Origin: Dehalococcoidia bacterium
GTDB taxonomy: Bacteria > Chloroflexota > Dehalococcoidia > Dehalococcoidales > JAUYDJ01
DNA: 49,085 nt
Reading direction: 5' to 3'
Assembly: GCA_020353235.1 (NCBI GenBank)
Contig: CP070693.1
Coordinates: 286,398 to 335,482 of the forward strand
The position numbers were made by a program, and so were the translations under genes. The notes beneath the pieces were generated by a model. The model was not told where the DNA came from. It worked only from the letters and a program-made list of their open reading frames with translations, and did not search any database. Shown here one piece after another: positions 8,157-16,789 of the stretch. Every line of letters begins with the position of its first letter. The first letter of the stretch is position 1.

Positions 8157-9003
8157 ATTGAGAGAGATTGAAGCCAGCAAGATTACTCAGACCGTCGCCG
8201 AGCTCTGCCAGTGGGCCAATTTTGAGCTGGGGGAAGACGTCCTCTCGGCATTAAGGCAGGCCCTCAAAACCGAGCCGTCCCCGCTGGGCAGAGAGGTCTT
8301 GAGCCGGCTCCTGGAAAATGCCGGCATCGCCCGGGAGGAGCGGGTGTCACTCTGCCAGGACTGCGGCACGGCGGTGGTCTTTCTGGAGATGGGTCAGGAT
8401 GTCCACATCAGCGGCGGTGATTTATATCAAGCCATCGCCGAAGGGGTGAGCCAGGGTTATACCCAGGGCTACCTGCGTAAGTCTATCGTCAGCCAGCCCT
8501 TCTCCGACCGAATAAATACCAGAGACAATACCCCGCCGGTGATTCACACTGAGATAGTCCCCGGTGACCGGCTGAAGATTGCGGTTTTGCCCAAGGGGGG
8601 CGGCGCCGAGAACATGAGCCGCCTGGTCATGCTCAAGCCAACCGATGGCAGAGAAGGGGTCATTGATGTGGCCTTAAGGGCGGTCGAGGAAGCGGGGGGC
8701 AATCCCTGTCCCCCGATAATCGTCGGTCTGGGCATCGGCGCTACCGCCGAAAAGGCAATGCTGCTGGCCAAGAAGGCACTGCTGCGCCCGGTGGGCAAGC
8801 CCAACCCCGACCCTGAAATTAACCAGCTGGAGAAGGAGCTTCTGGACCGAATCAACGACCTGGGCATCGGTCCGCTCGGCTTCGGTGGCGGCACCACCGC
8901 CCTGGCGGTGCATGCCGAGGTAACCCCGGCCCACCTGACCAGCCTGCCGGTAGCGATTAATTTCCAGTGCCACAGCGCCCGCCACCAGGAGGCGGTACTA
9001 TGA
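8131..9003 (+). CDS. Class I fumarate hydratase, alpha (N-terminal) subunit
   Basis: The Fe-S subunit of the two-gene class I fumarase that interconverts fumarate and malate, up to 290 residues. Cluster-type cysteines are seen in SLCQDCGTA, in GGNPCPP and in NFQCHSARH near the end, together with the PKGGGAENMS motif. The longest reading starts at a TTG at 8131 inside the LutB-like gene. Another TTG at 8158, just after the LutB stop with AGGGAG upstream, is equally possible and would remove nine residues and the overlap. The beta subunit follows with an ATGA overlap. Oxygen-sensitive class I enzyme suits an anaerobe. Confidence 0.9.
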   Translation: MPRETRKIKLREIEASKITQTVAELCQWANFELGEDVLSALRQALKTEPSPLGREVLSRLLENAGIAREERVSLCQDCGTAVVFLEMGQDVHISGGDLYQAIAEGVSQGYTQGYLRKSIVSQPFSDRINTRDNTPPVIHTEIVPGDRLKIAVLPKGGGAENMSRLVMLKPTDGREGVIDVALRAVEEAGGNPCPPIIVGLGIGATAEKAMLLAKKALLRPVGKPNPDPEINQLEKELLDRINDLGIGPLGFGGGTTALAVHAEVTPAHLTSLPVAINFQCHSARHQEAVL

Positions 9004-9560
9004 AGACGATAAACATCAGCTCACCAATTGATGCCGAAATCATTGCCAAATTAACTGTCGGCACCCAGGTGCTGATTTCGGGAGTTATCTACACCGCCCG
9101 CGATATGGCCCACCGCCGGCTTATCCAAGCCCTGGATAAGGGGGAGAGGCTCCCCTTTGACCTTGACGGGCAGACCCTGTACTATGTGGGGCCATCCCCC
9201 GCCCCGCCGGGGAAGGTTATCGGCTCTGCCGGACCGACCACCAGCAGCCGCATGGACATCTACACCCCGCGCCTGCTCGCCGCCGGGGTTAGAGCCATGA
9301 TTGGCAAGGGTAGCCGCTCCCCGGAAGTGCGCCAGGCTATCCAGAAGCATAAAGCGGTCTATTTGGCCACCATCGGCGGTGCCGGTGCCCTGCTCGCCAG
9401 AGCCATCAAGCAGGCCGAGGTCATCGCCTATGAAGACATGGGAACGGGGGCTATCTTCCGGCTTGAGGTAGAGGGCTTCCCAGCCATTGTCGCCAACGAT
9501 ATCTATGGTGGCGACCTGTTTGAGCAGGGTAAAAGAGAATACCAGAGGGAGAGGAAGTAA
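9000..9560 (+). CDS. Class I fumarate hydratase, beta (C-terminal) subunit
   Basis: 186 residues from the ATG that overlaps the alpha-subunit stop (ATGA), the typical sign of coupled translation; an upstream in-frame start at 8967 would lie inside alpha and is rejected. Family motifs are visible: GPSPAPPG near residue 61, the SAGPTTSSRMD substrate loop, MIGKGSRS and the ATIGGAGALLA segment, ending with the NDIYGGDLFE motif. It completes the heterodimer with the preceding gene. Confidence 0.9.
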   Translation: MKTINISSPIDAEIIAKLTVGTQVLISGVIYTARDMAHRRLIQALDKGERLPFDLDGQTLYYVGPSPAPPGKVIGSAGPTTSSRMDIYTPRLLAAGVRAMIGKGSRSPEVRQAIQKHKAVYLATIGGAGALLARAIKQAEVIAYEDMGTGAIFRLEVEGFPAIVANDIYGGDLFEQGKREYQRERK

Positions 9561-9562
9561 AA

Positions 9563-9904
9563 ATGGAGTGCGTCTTCTGTCAGATTGTCGCCGGCAAATT
9601 ACCCAGCGACATAATTTACCAGGATGACGAGGTGATTGCCTTCCGCGACATCAACCCCCAGTCACCGACCCATGTGCTGATTATCCCCCGAAAGCACATC
9701 GCTTCGCTGGCCGAGCTAGCCGAAGGCGAGGCATCGCTTATGGGACATATGGTCAACATCGCCAATCAGCTCGCCACAAAGGAAGGGGTGGCTCAAAACG
9801 GGTATCGTCTGGTGGTAAACTGCGGTCAGGAAGGCGGACAGCTGGTACCCCATCTCCATCTCCATCTTCTGGGAGGCCGCCAGCTCTCGGGGACAATGGG
9901 CTAG
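9563..9904 (+). CDS. HIT-family nucleotide-binding hydrolase (Hint/PKCI type)
   Basis: 113 residues with the N-terminal zinc-associated CVFCQIVAGKLPS and the histidine triad HLHLHLL near residue 96, the hallmark of Hint-type purine nucleoside phosphoramidases. Length and both motifs match the family. It starts 2 bp after fumarase and its end overlaps by 4 bp the end of the convergent NUDIX gene, so the long plus-strand operon ends here without an obvious terminator. The cellular substrate is not known. Confidence 0.92.
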   Translation: MECVFCQIVAGKLPSDIIYQDDEVIAFRDINPQSPTHVLIIPRKHIASLAELAEGEASLMGHMVNIANQLATKEGVAQNGYRLVVNCGQEGGQLVPHLHLHLLGGRQLSGTMG

Positions 9905-10443
9905 TCAGCACCGCCCCTTTTGAAGTCCAGAAAGGCAAGCAGCCCGGCGATGCTCTTGGCATCACAGATATCGCCGGCAGCAATCATACTGCGGAGCTGG
10001 CTAACGGGCACCCGAACTACCTCTATGCTTTCGGTATCCTCAGCGTTCAGCCGGCTGGGCACCAGGTCGGTAGCCAGATAGAGGTGAAGGTATTCGGTGC
10101 AGTAGCCCGGCGTGGAATAAAAGCCACCCAGCCTCTCTATCTTACGGGGTAAGTAGCCAATCTCCTCACGTAGCTCACGGCGGACCGTAGCCACCGCATC
10201 CTCGCCCGGCTCAATGCCGCCGGCCGGTATCTCCAGCAGCTCTTTCTCCACCGGCTTGCGGAACTGGTTGACCAGCAGGATATTATCCTCGGCATCAATG
10301 GCGATAACGGCGACGCAATCGCTATGCTCCACAATCTCGCGGCTGGTCTCGCCACCACCGGGCACCCTGACCGTATCCACCCTCAGCCTTACCGCCCGCC
10401 CGTCATAGATTAGCTGACTGGATAGGGTCACCTCTTCCGCCAA
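9901..10443 (-). CDS. NUDIX hydrolase, ADP-ribose pyrophosphatase type
   Basis: Contains the Nudix box (GIEPGEDAVATVRRELREEIGY, matching Gx5Ex7REUXEEXGU) followed by the GGFYSTPGYCTEYLHLYLA segment typical of ADP-ribose diphosphatases (NudF type). I place the start at a TTG at 10443, preceded by GGAGG with a 6-nt spacer and overlapping the stop of the GNAT gene (TGACTTG). This gives 180 residues, the usual length. A longer reading to 10515 would lie inside the upstream gene. It hydrolyses ADP-ribose or related nucleotides and is co-transcribed with an acetyltransferase and NAD kinase, hinting at an NAD-housekeeping cluster. Confidence 0.88.
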   Translation of the reverse strand: MAEEVTLSSQLIYDGRAVRLRVDTVRVPGGGETSREIVEHSDCVAVIAIDAEDNILLVNQFRKPVEKELLEIPAGGIEPGEDAVATVRRELREEIGYLPRKIERLGGFYSTPGYCTEYLHLYLATDLVPSRLNAEDTESIEVVRVPVSQLRSMIAAGDICDAKSIAGLLAFLDFKRGGAD

Positions 10444-10444
10444 G

Positions 10445-10906
10445 TCAGTCCTCCATCTCACAGAGTAGCGCCACCTCATCACAATTGGGGAATTTGGGAC
10501 AGCGACTACACTCACCCCAGACCTTACGCGGTAGCTCCATCTTATCTATCAGGCAGAAGCCGAGCTTCTCAAAAAAGGCGGGCTGATAGGTAAAGCAGAA
10601 AACACGCCGGATACCGAGCCCTCTGGCTTCATTCAGGCAGGCGTCTACCAGCTGGGCACCGATGCCCTGCTTCTGGCTGGCCGCGGTTACAGCCAGCGAT
10701 TTTATCTCCGCCAGGTCTTCCCAGCTAACATGCAGGGCGGCACAGGCAATCACCCGCTCATCCTGCCTGATGACAAAGTAGTTGCGAATGTTCTCGTATA
10801 TCTCACTCAGCGAGCGGGGCAGCATCTCGCCCCTATCGGCAAAGTAGTTGACCAGCTGATGTATCGCGGTGGCATCCTTGATACCGGCTTTCTCTACTGC
10901 TTTCAA
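10445..10906 (-). CDS. GNAT N-acetyltransferase, N-acetylglutamate synthase-like
   Basis: 153 residues with a GNAT fold: the acetyl-CoA loop is in SLAVTAASQKQGIGAQLVD near 73-90, and FTYQPAFFEKLGF is the late beta-strand motif common to ArgA-like enzymes. The C-terminus bears KVWGECSRCPKFPNCDE, a cysteine cluster found in short stand-alone ArgA-type acetyltransferases. It may make N-acetylglutamate for arginine synthesis, but no arg genes are nearby. It overlaps NAD kinase upstream by 4 bp and is coupled to the NUDIX gene downstream. Confidence 0.8.
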   Translation of the reverse strand: MKAVEKAGIKDATAIHQLVNYFADRGEMLPRSLSEIYENIRNYFVIRQDERVIACAALHVSWEDLAEIKSLAVTAASQKQGIGAQLVDACLNEARGLGIRRVFCFTYQPAFFEKLGFCLIDKMELPRKVWGECSRCPKFPNCDEVALLCEMED

Positions 10907-11739
10907 TCTACTGACTCCTCTTTAAAGCTTTGTTCCAGAGAACGATAGAATTTCTCGGCATGAATTCGCAAAAAGCGAATTTTGTTCGGGCTATGTTTCA
11001 CCGTGACCACCGCCCCGCTGGGCAGTGGTAGATTGATATGACCGTCAATGCTCAGGGTTGCCTTGTGGGTGGTTTTGATGCACAGCCTGACCACCGTTTT
11101 CGCCGGCAACACCAGGGCATGCGCTGGACTGAGGTGAGGCAATATCGGCACCAGCAAAAATTCCTCCGCCCGCGGATGGAGAACCGGTCCCCCCGCCGCC
11201 AGGGCATAGCCGGTGCTGCCGGTGGCGGTAGACACCATCACCCCGTCTGCCTTGTAGGTGGCCAGCGGCTCATTGTCAATGCTGGCGTCCACATAGACCA
11301 CCCGGGCTATTTCGCCCCGGGCCAGCACCACATCGTTCAGGGCGTGAAACCAGCGGGGGGCTTCTTGGTCAGCCGCCACCAGCTCAGCCTCAAGCATAGA
11401 CCGCTCATCGAGCCAGCCCTTCCCCGCCAGCAGAGCAGGTAGCTTAGTCTTGACCTCGGCTGCCTCGAGTTCGGTCATAAAGCCCAGCTTGCCCAGATTT
11501 ACCCCGGTAATGGGAATCGGCGCCGGCACCACCACTTCAGCTGCCCGCAGAATCGTGCCATCACCGCCAATGGTCAGAATTAAATCGGTGTTATCTAGCT
11601 GAGCCCTGGCTTCATCACACTTCCAGGCAGAGCACAGCCAAGCGGAAACGCCCTTGGCCTCCAAGAAACCCTTCAGTCCCTCAGCCAGCGGATAGGCAGC
11701 TTCATTCAGCGGATGATAGAGAATGCCAATTTTTTTCAC
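10903..11739 (-). CDS. nadK: NAD kinase
   Basis: Phosphorylates NAD to NADP. The signature GGDGT lies at residues 58-62, with the NE/D-like GVNLGKLGFMTE region and the DGVMVSTATGSTGYALAAGGP motif further on. I start at the GTG at 11739 (VKKIGILYHP), giving 278 residues and matching the family N-terminus. The ATG-type extension to 11823 adds 28 residues unlike the family and is rejected. It is first in a nadK-GNAT-NUDIX operon with 4-bp and ~3-bp overlaps. Confidence 0.93.
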   Translation of the reverse strand: MKKIGILYHPLNEAAYPLAEGLKGFLEAKGVSAWLCSAWKCDEARAQLDNTDLILTIGGDGTILRAAEVVVPAPIPITGVNLGKLGFMTELEAAEVKTKLPALLAGKGWLDERSMLEAELVAADQEAPRWFHALNDVVLARGEIARVVYVDASIDNEPLATYKADGVMVSTATGSTGYALAAGGPVLHPRAEEFLLVPILPHLSPAHALVLPAKTVVRLCIKTTHKATLSIDGHINLPLPSGAVVTVKHSPNKIRFLRIHAEKFYRSLEQSFKEESVD

Positions 11740-11825
11740 AATTAGTAGCCTGCTTCTTAATTTAAAAATTAAAACGTCACGCGAAGGCAAATGAAGTGTA
11801 ACATCGGTAATTTGAGGTGTCAAGG

Positions 11826-12275
11826 CTAGCCGGAGACTGATTTACCGGCCAGCCGGCGCCCCCTTAGCACCAGCACGATAGTGCCAATGGCGCCGACCAG
11901 AAAAGCCAGCGGGCACACTACAATGGCCATGAAAAAGAAGAAAGGCTCATCACCGAGACCGACTCGGTCCCAAAAGTTGGCACCGAACCAGGCAATAAAC
12001 AGCCCGTAGATAGCGTTATGCAGCACAACGCTGACGGGTATGCCGACAACCGAAGCCCCGGTCAGTATCAAGAACTTTTTAAGCGCTCCGGCCACTTTTT
12101 CCTTTACGGTTAATAAAATCAAAGCCACCCCTAAGGCAAGGAAAACAGCCCCGGTAACAATAAGAAAAGTAATGCCCATCAGTAATTCTCTCGCCGCCGG
12201 AATTAAAAATACGCTGTCTATGACCAAAAAAGCGCCCATCAACAACCAGAACACCACCCAGCTCCATTTCATCAT
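11826..12275 (-). CDS. Membrane protein of unknown function
   Basis: 149 residues with about four hydrophobic helices: one at the N-terminus (5-27), one near 35-58, one near 68-95 and one near 110-138, ending in a basic GRRLAGK tail. I do not recognise the family. Translation begins at the ATGATG pair behind GAGGAAC. It is preceded by a 39-residue small ORF and the 82-residue membrane protein on the same strand, and is followed after 86 bp by the chosen nadK start. Confidence 0.6.
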   Translation of the reverse strand: MMKWSWVVFWLLMGAFLVIDSVFLIPAARELLMGITFLIVTGAVFLALGVALILLTVKEKVAGALKKFLILTGASVVGIPVSVVLHNAIYGLFIAWFGANFWDRVGLGDEPFFFFMAIVVCPLAFLVGAIGTIVLVLRGRRLAGKSVSG

Positions 12276-12295
12276 CAGTTCCTCTTCAAAGCAGC

Positions 12296-12415
12296 CTACG
12301 GCTTGCCTTTCTTCTCTTTTTTCAGCGGGTAGCGGTCGGCATTCTTCTGGAACCGCTTTATCGCCCGACCCGATTTATACCGATTCAGATTGACAAAGCC
12401 CTTGCTTCTATCCAC
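12296..12415 (-). CDS. Possible 39-residue basic small protein
   Basis: A GTG-started frame between two membrane-protein genes encodes 39 residues rich in Lys and Arg, ending KKEKKGKP. A GGGGGAG sequence precedes the GTG but only 2-3 nt away, which is short. The frame fills an otherwise empty 150-bp gap in an operon and has no internal stop, which mildly supports it. No family is recognised; the charge suggests nucleic-acid or ribosome contact, but that is a guess. Confidence 0.35.
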   Translation of the reverse strand: MDRSKGFVNLNRYKSGRAIKRFQKNADRYPLKKEKKGKP

Positions 12416-12424
12416 CGCTCCCCC

Positions 12425-12673
12425 TTACTGCCCGGCAGGTTCCACGTCTGCAGTCGGCTTCTGCTGGCTGAAGGCAAAGATGTAGATGATGGGCAGTATG
12501 CCCATAGTATTGAAGATGAATATGCAGATAAACCAGACAAGGTGGCCGTTCTGACCCGCTTTCCACAGCGCTATCCCCTTCCATACCATCTCCCACGCCA
12601 CCGCCAAAGCTATTACCCACATGCCCCACCAGAATGCACCCAACCAAAACGGGCAACTCCAATCCACTGGCAT
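12425..12673 (-). CDS. Small two-helix membrane protein (DUF5652-like)
   Basis: 82 residues with two hydrophobic segments, about 8-32 (rich in Trp) and 45-68, separated by a short hydrophilic loop with KAGQNGH. The pattern W-KG-ALW-AG-x-H..WF and the late IYIF resembles the small DUF5652 family, many of which occur in Chloroflexota and candidate phyla; function unknown. A well-placed AGGAGG lies 7 nt before the ATG. It sits downstream of rmuC on the same strand. Confidence 0.6.
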   Translation of the reverse strand: MPVDWSCPFWLGAFWWGMWVIALAVAWEMVWKGIALWKAGQNGHLVWFICIFIFNTMGILPIIYIFAFSQQKPTADVEPAGQ

Positions 12674-12701
12674 CTCAACACCTCCTTTTGCCTGAATTCA
12701 T

Positions 12702-13664
12702 TTACTCAGGCTGGCTACTGGTTTCCTCATCCCCTTCGGGCAACTCCCGGGGAGCCGCTTCACCGGTAAGCTGTAGCTTATCGCCCAGCCTGGTTAACCG
12801 GAACGAGGCCTCGTCATATTTGGCCGCCGCCCGGTGAATATGCCCGCCCAGCGTCTCATAATCACGCTGGAAAGAACCAAACTCACCCTGAAGACGCTGC
12901 AGCCGCCCCAGAATCTCACGGGTAGCCCGCTCAATGCGCAGCCCCCTCAGCCCCAGGACAATCGCCTGCAGGTAGGCATTGAAGCTGTTCGGTGAGACCA
13001 GAAAGACCCTCTTCTCCAGGCACTCGCTGTAGATATCGGGCTGGAGGATGGTCTCGTAATAGATGTTCTCGGCAGGCACATACATCAGGGCAAAGTCAAA
13101 GGTATTCTCATCGGGCCGTATATATTTGGCGACATCGTCAATATGCTTCTTTACCGTGCGCGCAAACTGCTTTCTTATGGCCGCCCGTTCCTCATCCGAT
13201 TCGGCAGCGGCCATTCGCTCAAAGTCCTCTAGAGGGAACTTGGCATCAATCGGCACCATACTGCCGCCAATCCGCACCACCGCGTCCACCGTCTCGCCGC
13301 TGTGAAAGCGCCACTGCAGGGCGTAAACATCGCGGGGCAGGCTGTCAGCCAGCAGTCTCTCCAGCAAAAATTCACCGAGACCACCCCTCGGCTTGGGTGT
13401 CCGCAGAATCTCCTGCAGGGTCAAAATATTTTTACCGGCTTCCTCAATGCCCTTCGCCTTCTCAGCAAGCTCCCCTATCCCCTTCTGCAGCTCGCCAAAG
13501 ACCTTGATGGTGCCGTCTATCCGGTCCCCGACTGCCTTGGAGAGGGCATCCCCCTGCTGTTGCCACCTCTGTCCCTGACGCAGCCTGTCCCAGAGAAGAA
13601 AGCCGACCAGCAGCAGCAACAGGCCGCCAAAAACCAGAAAGGCCACCGTTATGAGCATTTCCAT
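12702..13664 (-). CDS. rmuC: RmuC-family DNA recombination protein
   Basis: An N-terminal membrane anchor (about residues 3-25) is followed by a coiled-coil stretch and then the RmuC nuclease-like core: GGLGEFLLERLL, the active-site-like VPIDAKFPLEDFERM, ALMYVPAENIYYE and LVSPNSFNAYLQAI. The family limits DNA inversion/rearrangement and has a PD-(D/E)XK-like fold. I choose the ATG at 13664, which has GGAG six nt upstream; a TTG at 13676 would add four residues. Length 320. It lies downstream of nuoN across a 120-bp gap with a TATAAT-like element (13719-13724) on its strand. Confidence 0.88.
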   Translation of the reverse strand: MEMLITVAFLVFGGLLLLLVGFLLWDRLRQGQRWQQQGDALSKAVGDRIDGTIKVFGELQKGIGELAEKAKGIEEAGKNILTLQEILRTPKPRGGLGEFLLERLLADSLPRDVYALQWRFHSGETVDAVVRIGGSMVPIDAKFPLEDFERMAAAESDEERAAIRKQFARTVKKHIDDVAKYIRPDENTFDFALMYVPAENIYYETILQPDIYSECLEKRVFLVSPNSFNAYLQAIVLGLRGLRIERATREILGRLQRLQGEFGSFQRDYETLGGHIHRAAAKYDEASFRLTRLGDKLQLTGEAAPRELPEGDEETSSQPE

Positions 13665-13718
13665 GACTTGCTCCAATTACCGCCCAATATAAACTGTCCC
13701 GGCTAAATACTCAAGCCA

Positions 13719-13724
13719 ATTATA
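13719..13724 (-). promoter_or_regulatory. Possible -10 element upstream of rmuC
   Basis: An exact TATAAT on the minus strand about 55 bp upstream of the rmuC ATG, in the gap after nuoN. No matching -35 hexamer is evident, so this is a weak call. Confidence 0.3.
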
Positions 13725-13784
13725 CACCATTGCCAAAGCCAAAATTAGCTTGGGATGCGCGGGGAATTTGCTTCAGGCCGGAAG

Positions 13785-15245
13785 CTAGAAGCCGAACATC
13801 TTGGCGGCTATCTCGGCCAACCTCATCACTATGCCGGGGAGAATGCCCAGCAGGAGCACACCGAAGCAGGAAAGAGCCAGGGCTAGCTTCAGGGCTCCCG
13901 AAGAGGGCACCTTTTCCGCCGAGGCGGGCTCGCCGAGCCACATCACTTTGACCACGCGGAGATAGTAGTAAGCGGAGATAACGCTGTTTATCACCGCAAT
14001 AATCACCAGCCACAATAGCCCGTGCTGTACGGCGCCACTGAAGATGTAGAACTTGGCCATGAAGCCGGCCGCCGGCGGCATGCCAATCAGGGAGATAAGA
14101 CAAAGGGTCAGCCCCAGCGCCAGCAGCGGCGCCCGCTTGCCCATACCGGAGTAATCGCTGATTTGGTCACTCTTGAGCTTGTCCGAAATGGCAATAATAG
14201 CGATAAATGCCCCCATATTGGTCAGCGCATAGCTGGCCAGGAAAAAGAGAACGCTGCTCCGCCCGACCACATCAGCCGCCGCCGACAGGCCAACCGTGGC
14301 TACCCCCACCAGCAGGTAGCCTGCCTGAGCCACACTGGAGTAACCCAGCATGCGCTTGATGTTGGTCTGGGGAATAGCGGCCACATTGCCCACGGTCATG
14401 CCGATGGCGCTGAGCACGGCGAAGATTATGCCCCAGTTCAGGCTGAGCCAGTCGGGGAAGCCGAAGGCAGAGTAGAAAACCCTGAGCACCAGGGCGAAAC
14501 CGGCTGCCTTGCTGGCAACGGAGAGATAGGCGGTTATCGGCGTCGGTGCCCCTTCGTAAACATCGGGCACCCACATATGGAAGGGTATCGCCGCCATCTT
14601 GAAGCCGAAGCCGGCTATCATCAGCACAATGCCCACCATGAACGCCGGGCTGGCCAAAAGGGTAGCCAGGGACATCCCCTGAACGACCCGGGCAATCTCG
14701 CCCAGCCCGACCTCGCCGGTAAAACCGAAGACCAGCGCCATACCGTAGAGCATTACTGCCGAAGCTACCGCGCCCAGCAGCAGGTATTTAAGCGAGGCTT
14801 CGGTTGACTTGGCATCTTTGAGCAAGCCGACCAAGATATAGAGGGAGATGCTGGTCAGCTCGATGGCGATATAGATGGAGATTAAACTGGTCGTTGCCGC
14901 CATCAGCATCATGCCCAGCGCCGCCAGCAGCACCAGGGCATGGTATTCACCCCTGAAGTTAGCGAACTTGGCGGTGTAATCCACCGAGGCCAGAATAACC
15001 AGGGCGGCGATGCCCAAAAATAGCAGCTTGAAGAAGATGGCAAAGCTATCCACCGCCATCTGGTTGTTGAAGATAGCATAAGAGCCCCAGCCCCACATGC
15101 CCAGAGTGAAGCCAGCCGATATCACTATGCCGAACAGGCTGACCCAGACCAGTACCTCCTTCTTCTGGGTGACCAGGTCAACCAGAATCACGGCGATGGC
15201 GAACACCAGCAAAGTCAGCTCTGGTAAAATCAACCCTAGATGCAA
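13785..15245 (-). CDS. nuoN: NADH-quinone oxidoreductase subunit N (complex I antiporter-like)
   Basis: 486 residues, about 14 transmembrane helices, one of three Mrp-antiporter-like proton-pumping subunits. The conserved lysine helix region KYLLLGAVASAVMLYG, the PFHMWVPDVYEGAPTPITAYLS motif and SSVAQAGY are all present. Translation starts at a TTG with GGAG seven nt before it. It is the last gene of the nuo operon, 28 bp after nuoM. Confidence 0.95.
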   Translation of the reverse strand: MHLGLILPELTLLVFAIAVILVDLVTQKKEVLVWVSLFGIVISAGFTLGMWGWGSYAIFNNQMAVDSFAIFFKLLFLGIAALVILASVDYTAKFANFRGEYHALVLLAALGMMLMAATTSLISIYIAIELTSISLYILVGLLKDAKSTEASLKYLLLGAVASAVMLYGMALVFGFTGEVGLGEIARVVQGMSLATLLASPAFMVGIVLMIAGFGFKMAAIPFHMWVPDVYEGAPTPITAYLSVASKAAGFALVLRVFYSAFGFPDWLSLNWGIIFAVLSAIGMTVGNVAAIPQTNIKRMLGYSSVAQAGYLLVGVATVGLSAAADVVGRSSVLFFLASYALTNMGAFIAIIAISDKLKSDQISDYSGMGKRAPLLALGLTLCLISLIGMPPAAGFMAKFYIFSGAVQHGLLWLVIIAVINSVISAYYYLRVVKVMWLGEPASAEKVPSSGALKLALALSCFGVLLLGILPGIVMRLAEIAAKMFGF

Positions 15246-15273
15246 AACCCAGCTCCTTTATTCATCTAATTCT

Positions 15274-16758
15274 CTAGCCTCCAACCATGGGTAAAACACC
15301 CAGCTTGATAACATCGGTCAAAATTGCCGGGTAGATGCCGACAAGCATAATTACGGCGATAAAGCAACCGGCATATACCTTCTCCAGGATATCGGCATCA
15401 GACACCCAGTTAAACTCCTCCAGTACCGGGCCGTAGAACACCCGCTGCACCAGCCACAGTATGTAGCCGGCGGTCAGCACAACCCCCAGCACCGCCAGGA
15501 TAGTCAGCACCTTGATGCCGACTACCATTGTGCTGGTGAAACTGCCCAGGAAAACGAGAAACTCGGCGGCAAAGCCGCTGGTGGAGGGTAAGCCGAGGGC
15601 ACCCAGCCCGCCCACGGAAAAGATGATGGCAACAACCGGCATCTGCCGGGCCAGACCGCCCAGCTTGCTCAGGTTGCGCTCCTCAGTGTTGTGCATCACC
15701 AGACCGGCCACGGCAAAGAGGAGGCCGGTGATAACCCCGTGGCTGAACATCTGCAGGGTGGCTCCGGTCAGGCTCACCTGGGTCAGGGCAAAGATGCCCA
15801 GAAAGACATAACCCATATGGCTGATGCTGCTGTATGCGATGAGCCGCTTTAAGTCAGTCTGCCTCAGCGTCACCGCCGCCCCATAGAGCACGGTGAAAAC
15901 GGCAAATATCGCCAGCAGGCTGGCAAACCGGAGGGCAACCTCAGGGAATATCCCCAGACAGATACGAATCATGCCGTAGCCGCCCATCTTAAGCAGTGCC
16001 CCGGCCAGCACCACGCTGACCGCGGTGGGGGCATCGGTATGGGCATCGGGTAACCAGGTATGCAGCGGGAAGACCGGCAGCTTGACGGCAAAGCCGCCCA
16101 AGAGGAAGAAGAACATCGCCGCCACCGGAATAACCGCCCGGAACGAGCCAATGCCCGCCCCGGCGATGTCCAACATGCTGAGGCTGCCGGTGGTGAAGTA
16201 GAGGCTGAGAATCCCGGTCAGCATCATGGCACTGCCGAACAGGGTAAAGATAACGTATTTTATGGCGGAGTATTCTTTCCGGCCCGAGCCCCAGATAGAA
16301 ATCAGGAAGTACATCGGGATGACTTCTATCTCCCAGAACAGGAAGAACAGAAGCAGGTCAAGAGCACAGAATACGCCCAGGATGCTCGCCTCAAGCAGCA
16401 ACAGCCAGGCGAAGTACTCCCGGACCCTGAGGTCAATCTTCCAGGAGATGAGCACCACCATAAGGCCGAGGAAAGCCATCAGCAACACCAGGGGCAGGTT
16501 GAGCCCGTCCACCCCCAGGTGGTAGTTGGCATTAATGGTCGCAATCCAGGAGACCTTCTCCTCAAACTGCATTACGCCCACGGCCGCCGATGAGCGGTCA
16601 AAGCTGACGAACATAATCAGTGCCAGCAGCAGCGGCACCGAGGTAAAGACAGCCGCTATCCACCGCACCATCCGCTGCGACAGGTCAGGGATGAAGGCAA
16701 TCAGAATTGCCCCCGCGATGGGCAGAAAGATTATTAAACTGAGATAAGGAAAATCCAA
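15274..16758 (-). CDS. nuoM: NADH-quinone oxidoreductase subunit M
   Basis: 494 residues, antiporter-like membrane subunit. Motifs seen: the conserved Glu helix FFLFWEIEVIPMYFLI near 135-150, KLPVFPLHTWLPDAHTDAPTAVSVVLAGALLKMGGYG, and the RLIAYSSISHMGY lysine/serine helix. The start is a TTG (LDFPYLS) behind AGGAGAGAAGG. It lies between nuoL and nuoN as in canonical complex I operons. Confidence 0.95.
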   Translation of the reverse strand: MDFPYLSLIIFLPIAGAILIAFIPDLSQRMVRWIAAVFTSVPLLLALIMFVSFDRSSAAVGVMQFEEKVSWIATINANYHLGVDGLNLPLVLLMAFLGLMVVLISWKIDLRVREYFAWLLLLEASILGVFCALDLLLFFLFWEIEVIPMYFLISIWGSGRKEYSAIKYVIFTLFGSAMMLTGILSLYFTTGSLSMLDIAGAGIGSFRAVIPVAAMFFFLLGGFAVKLPVFPLHTWLPDAHTDAPTAVSVVLAGALLKMGGYGMIRICLGIFPEVALRFASLLAIFAVFTVLYGAAVTLRQTDLKRLIAYSSISHMGYVFLGIFALTQVSLTGATLQMFSHGVITGLLFAVAGLVMHNTEERNLSKLGGLARQMPVVAIIFSVGGLGALGLPSTSGFAAEFLVFLGSFTSTMVVGIKVLTILAVLGVVLTAGYILWLVQRVFYGPVLEEFNWVSDADILEKVYAGCFIAVIMLVGIYPAILTDVIKLGVLPMVGG

Positions 16759-16789
16759 CTTGACCTTCTCTCCTGTTTAATTGTTTTAT

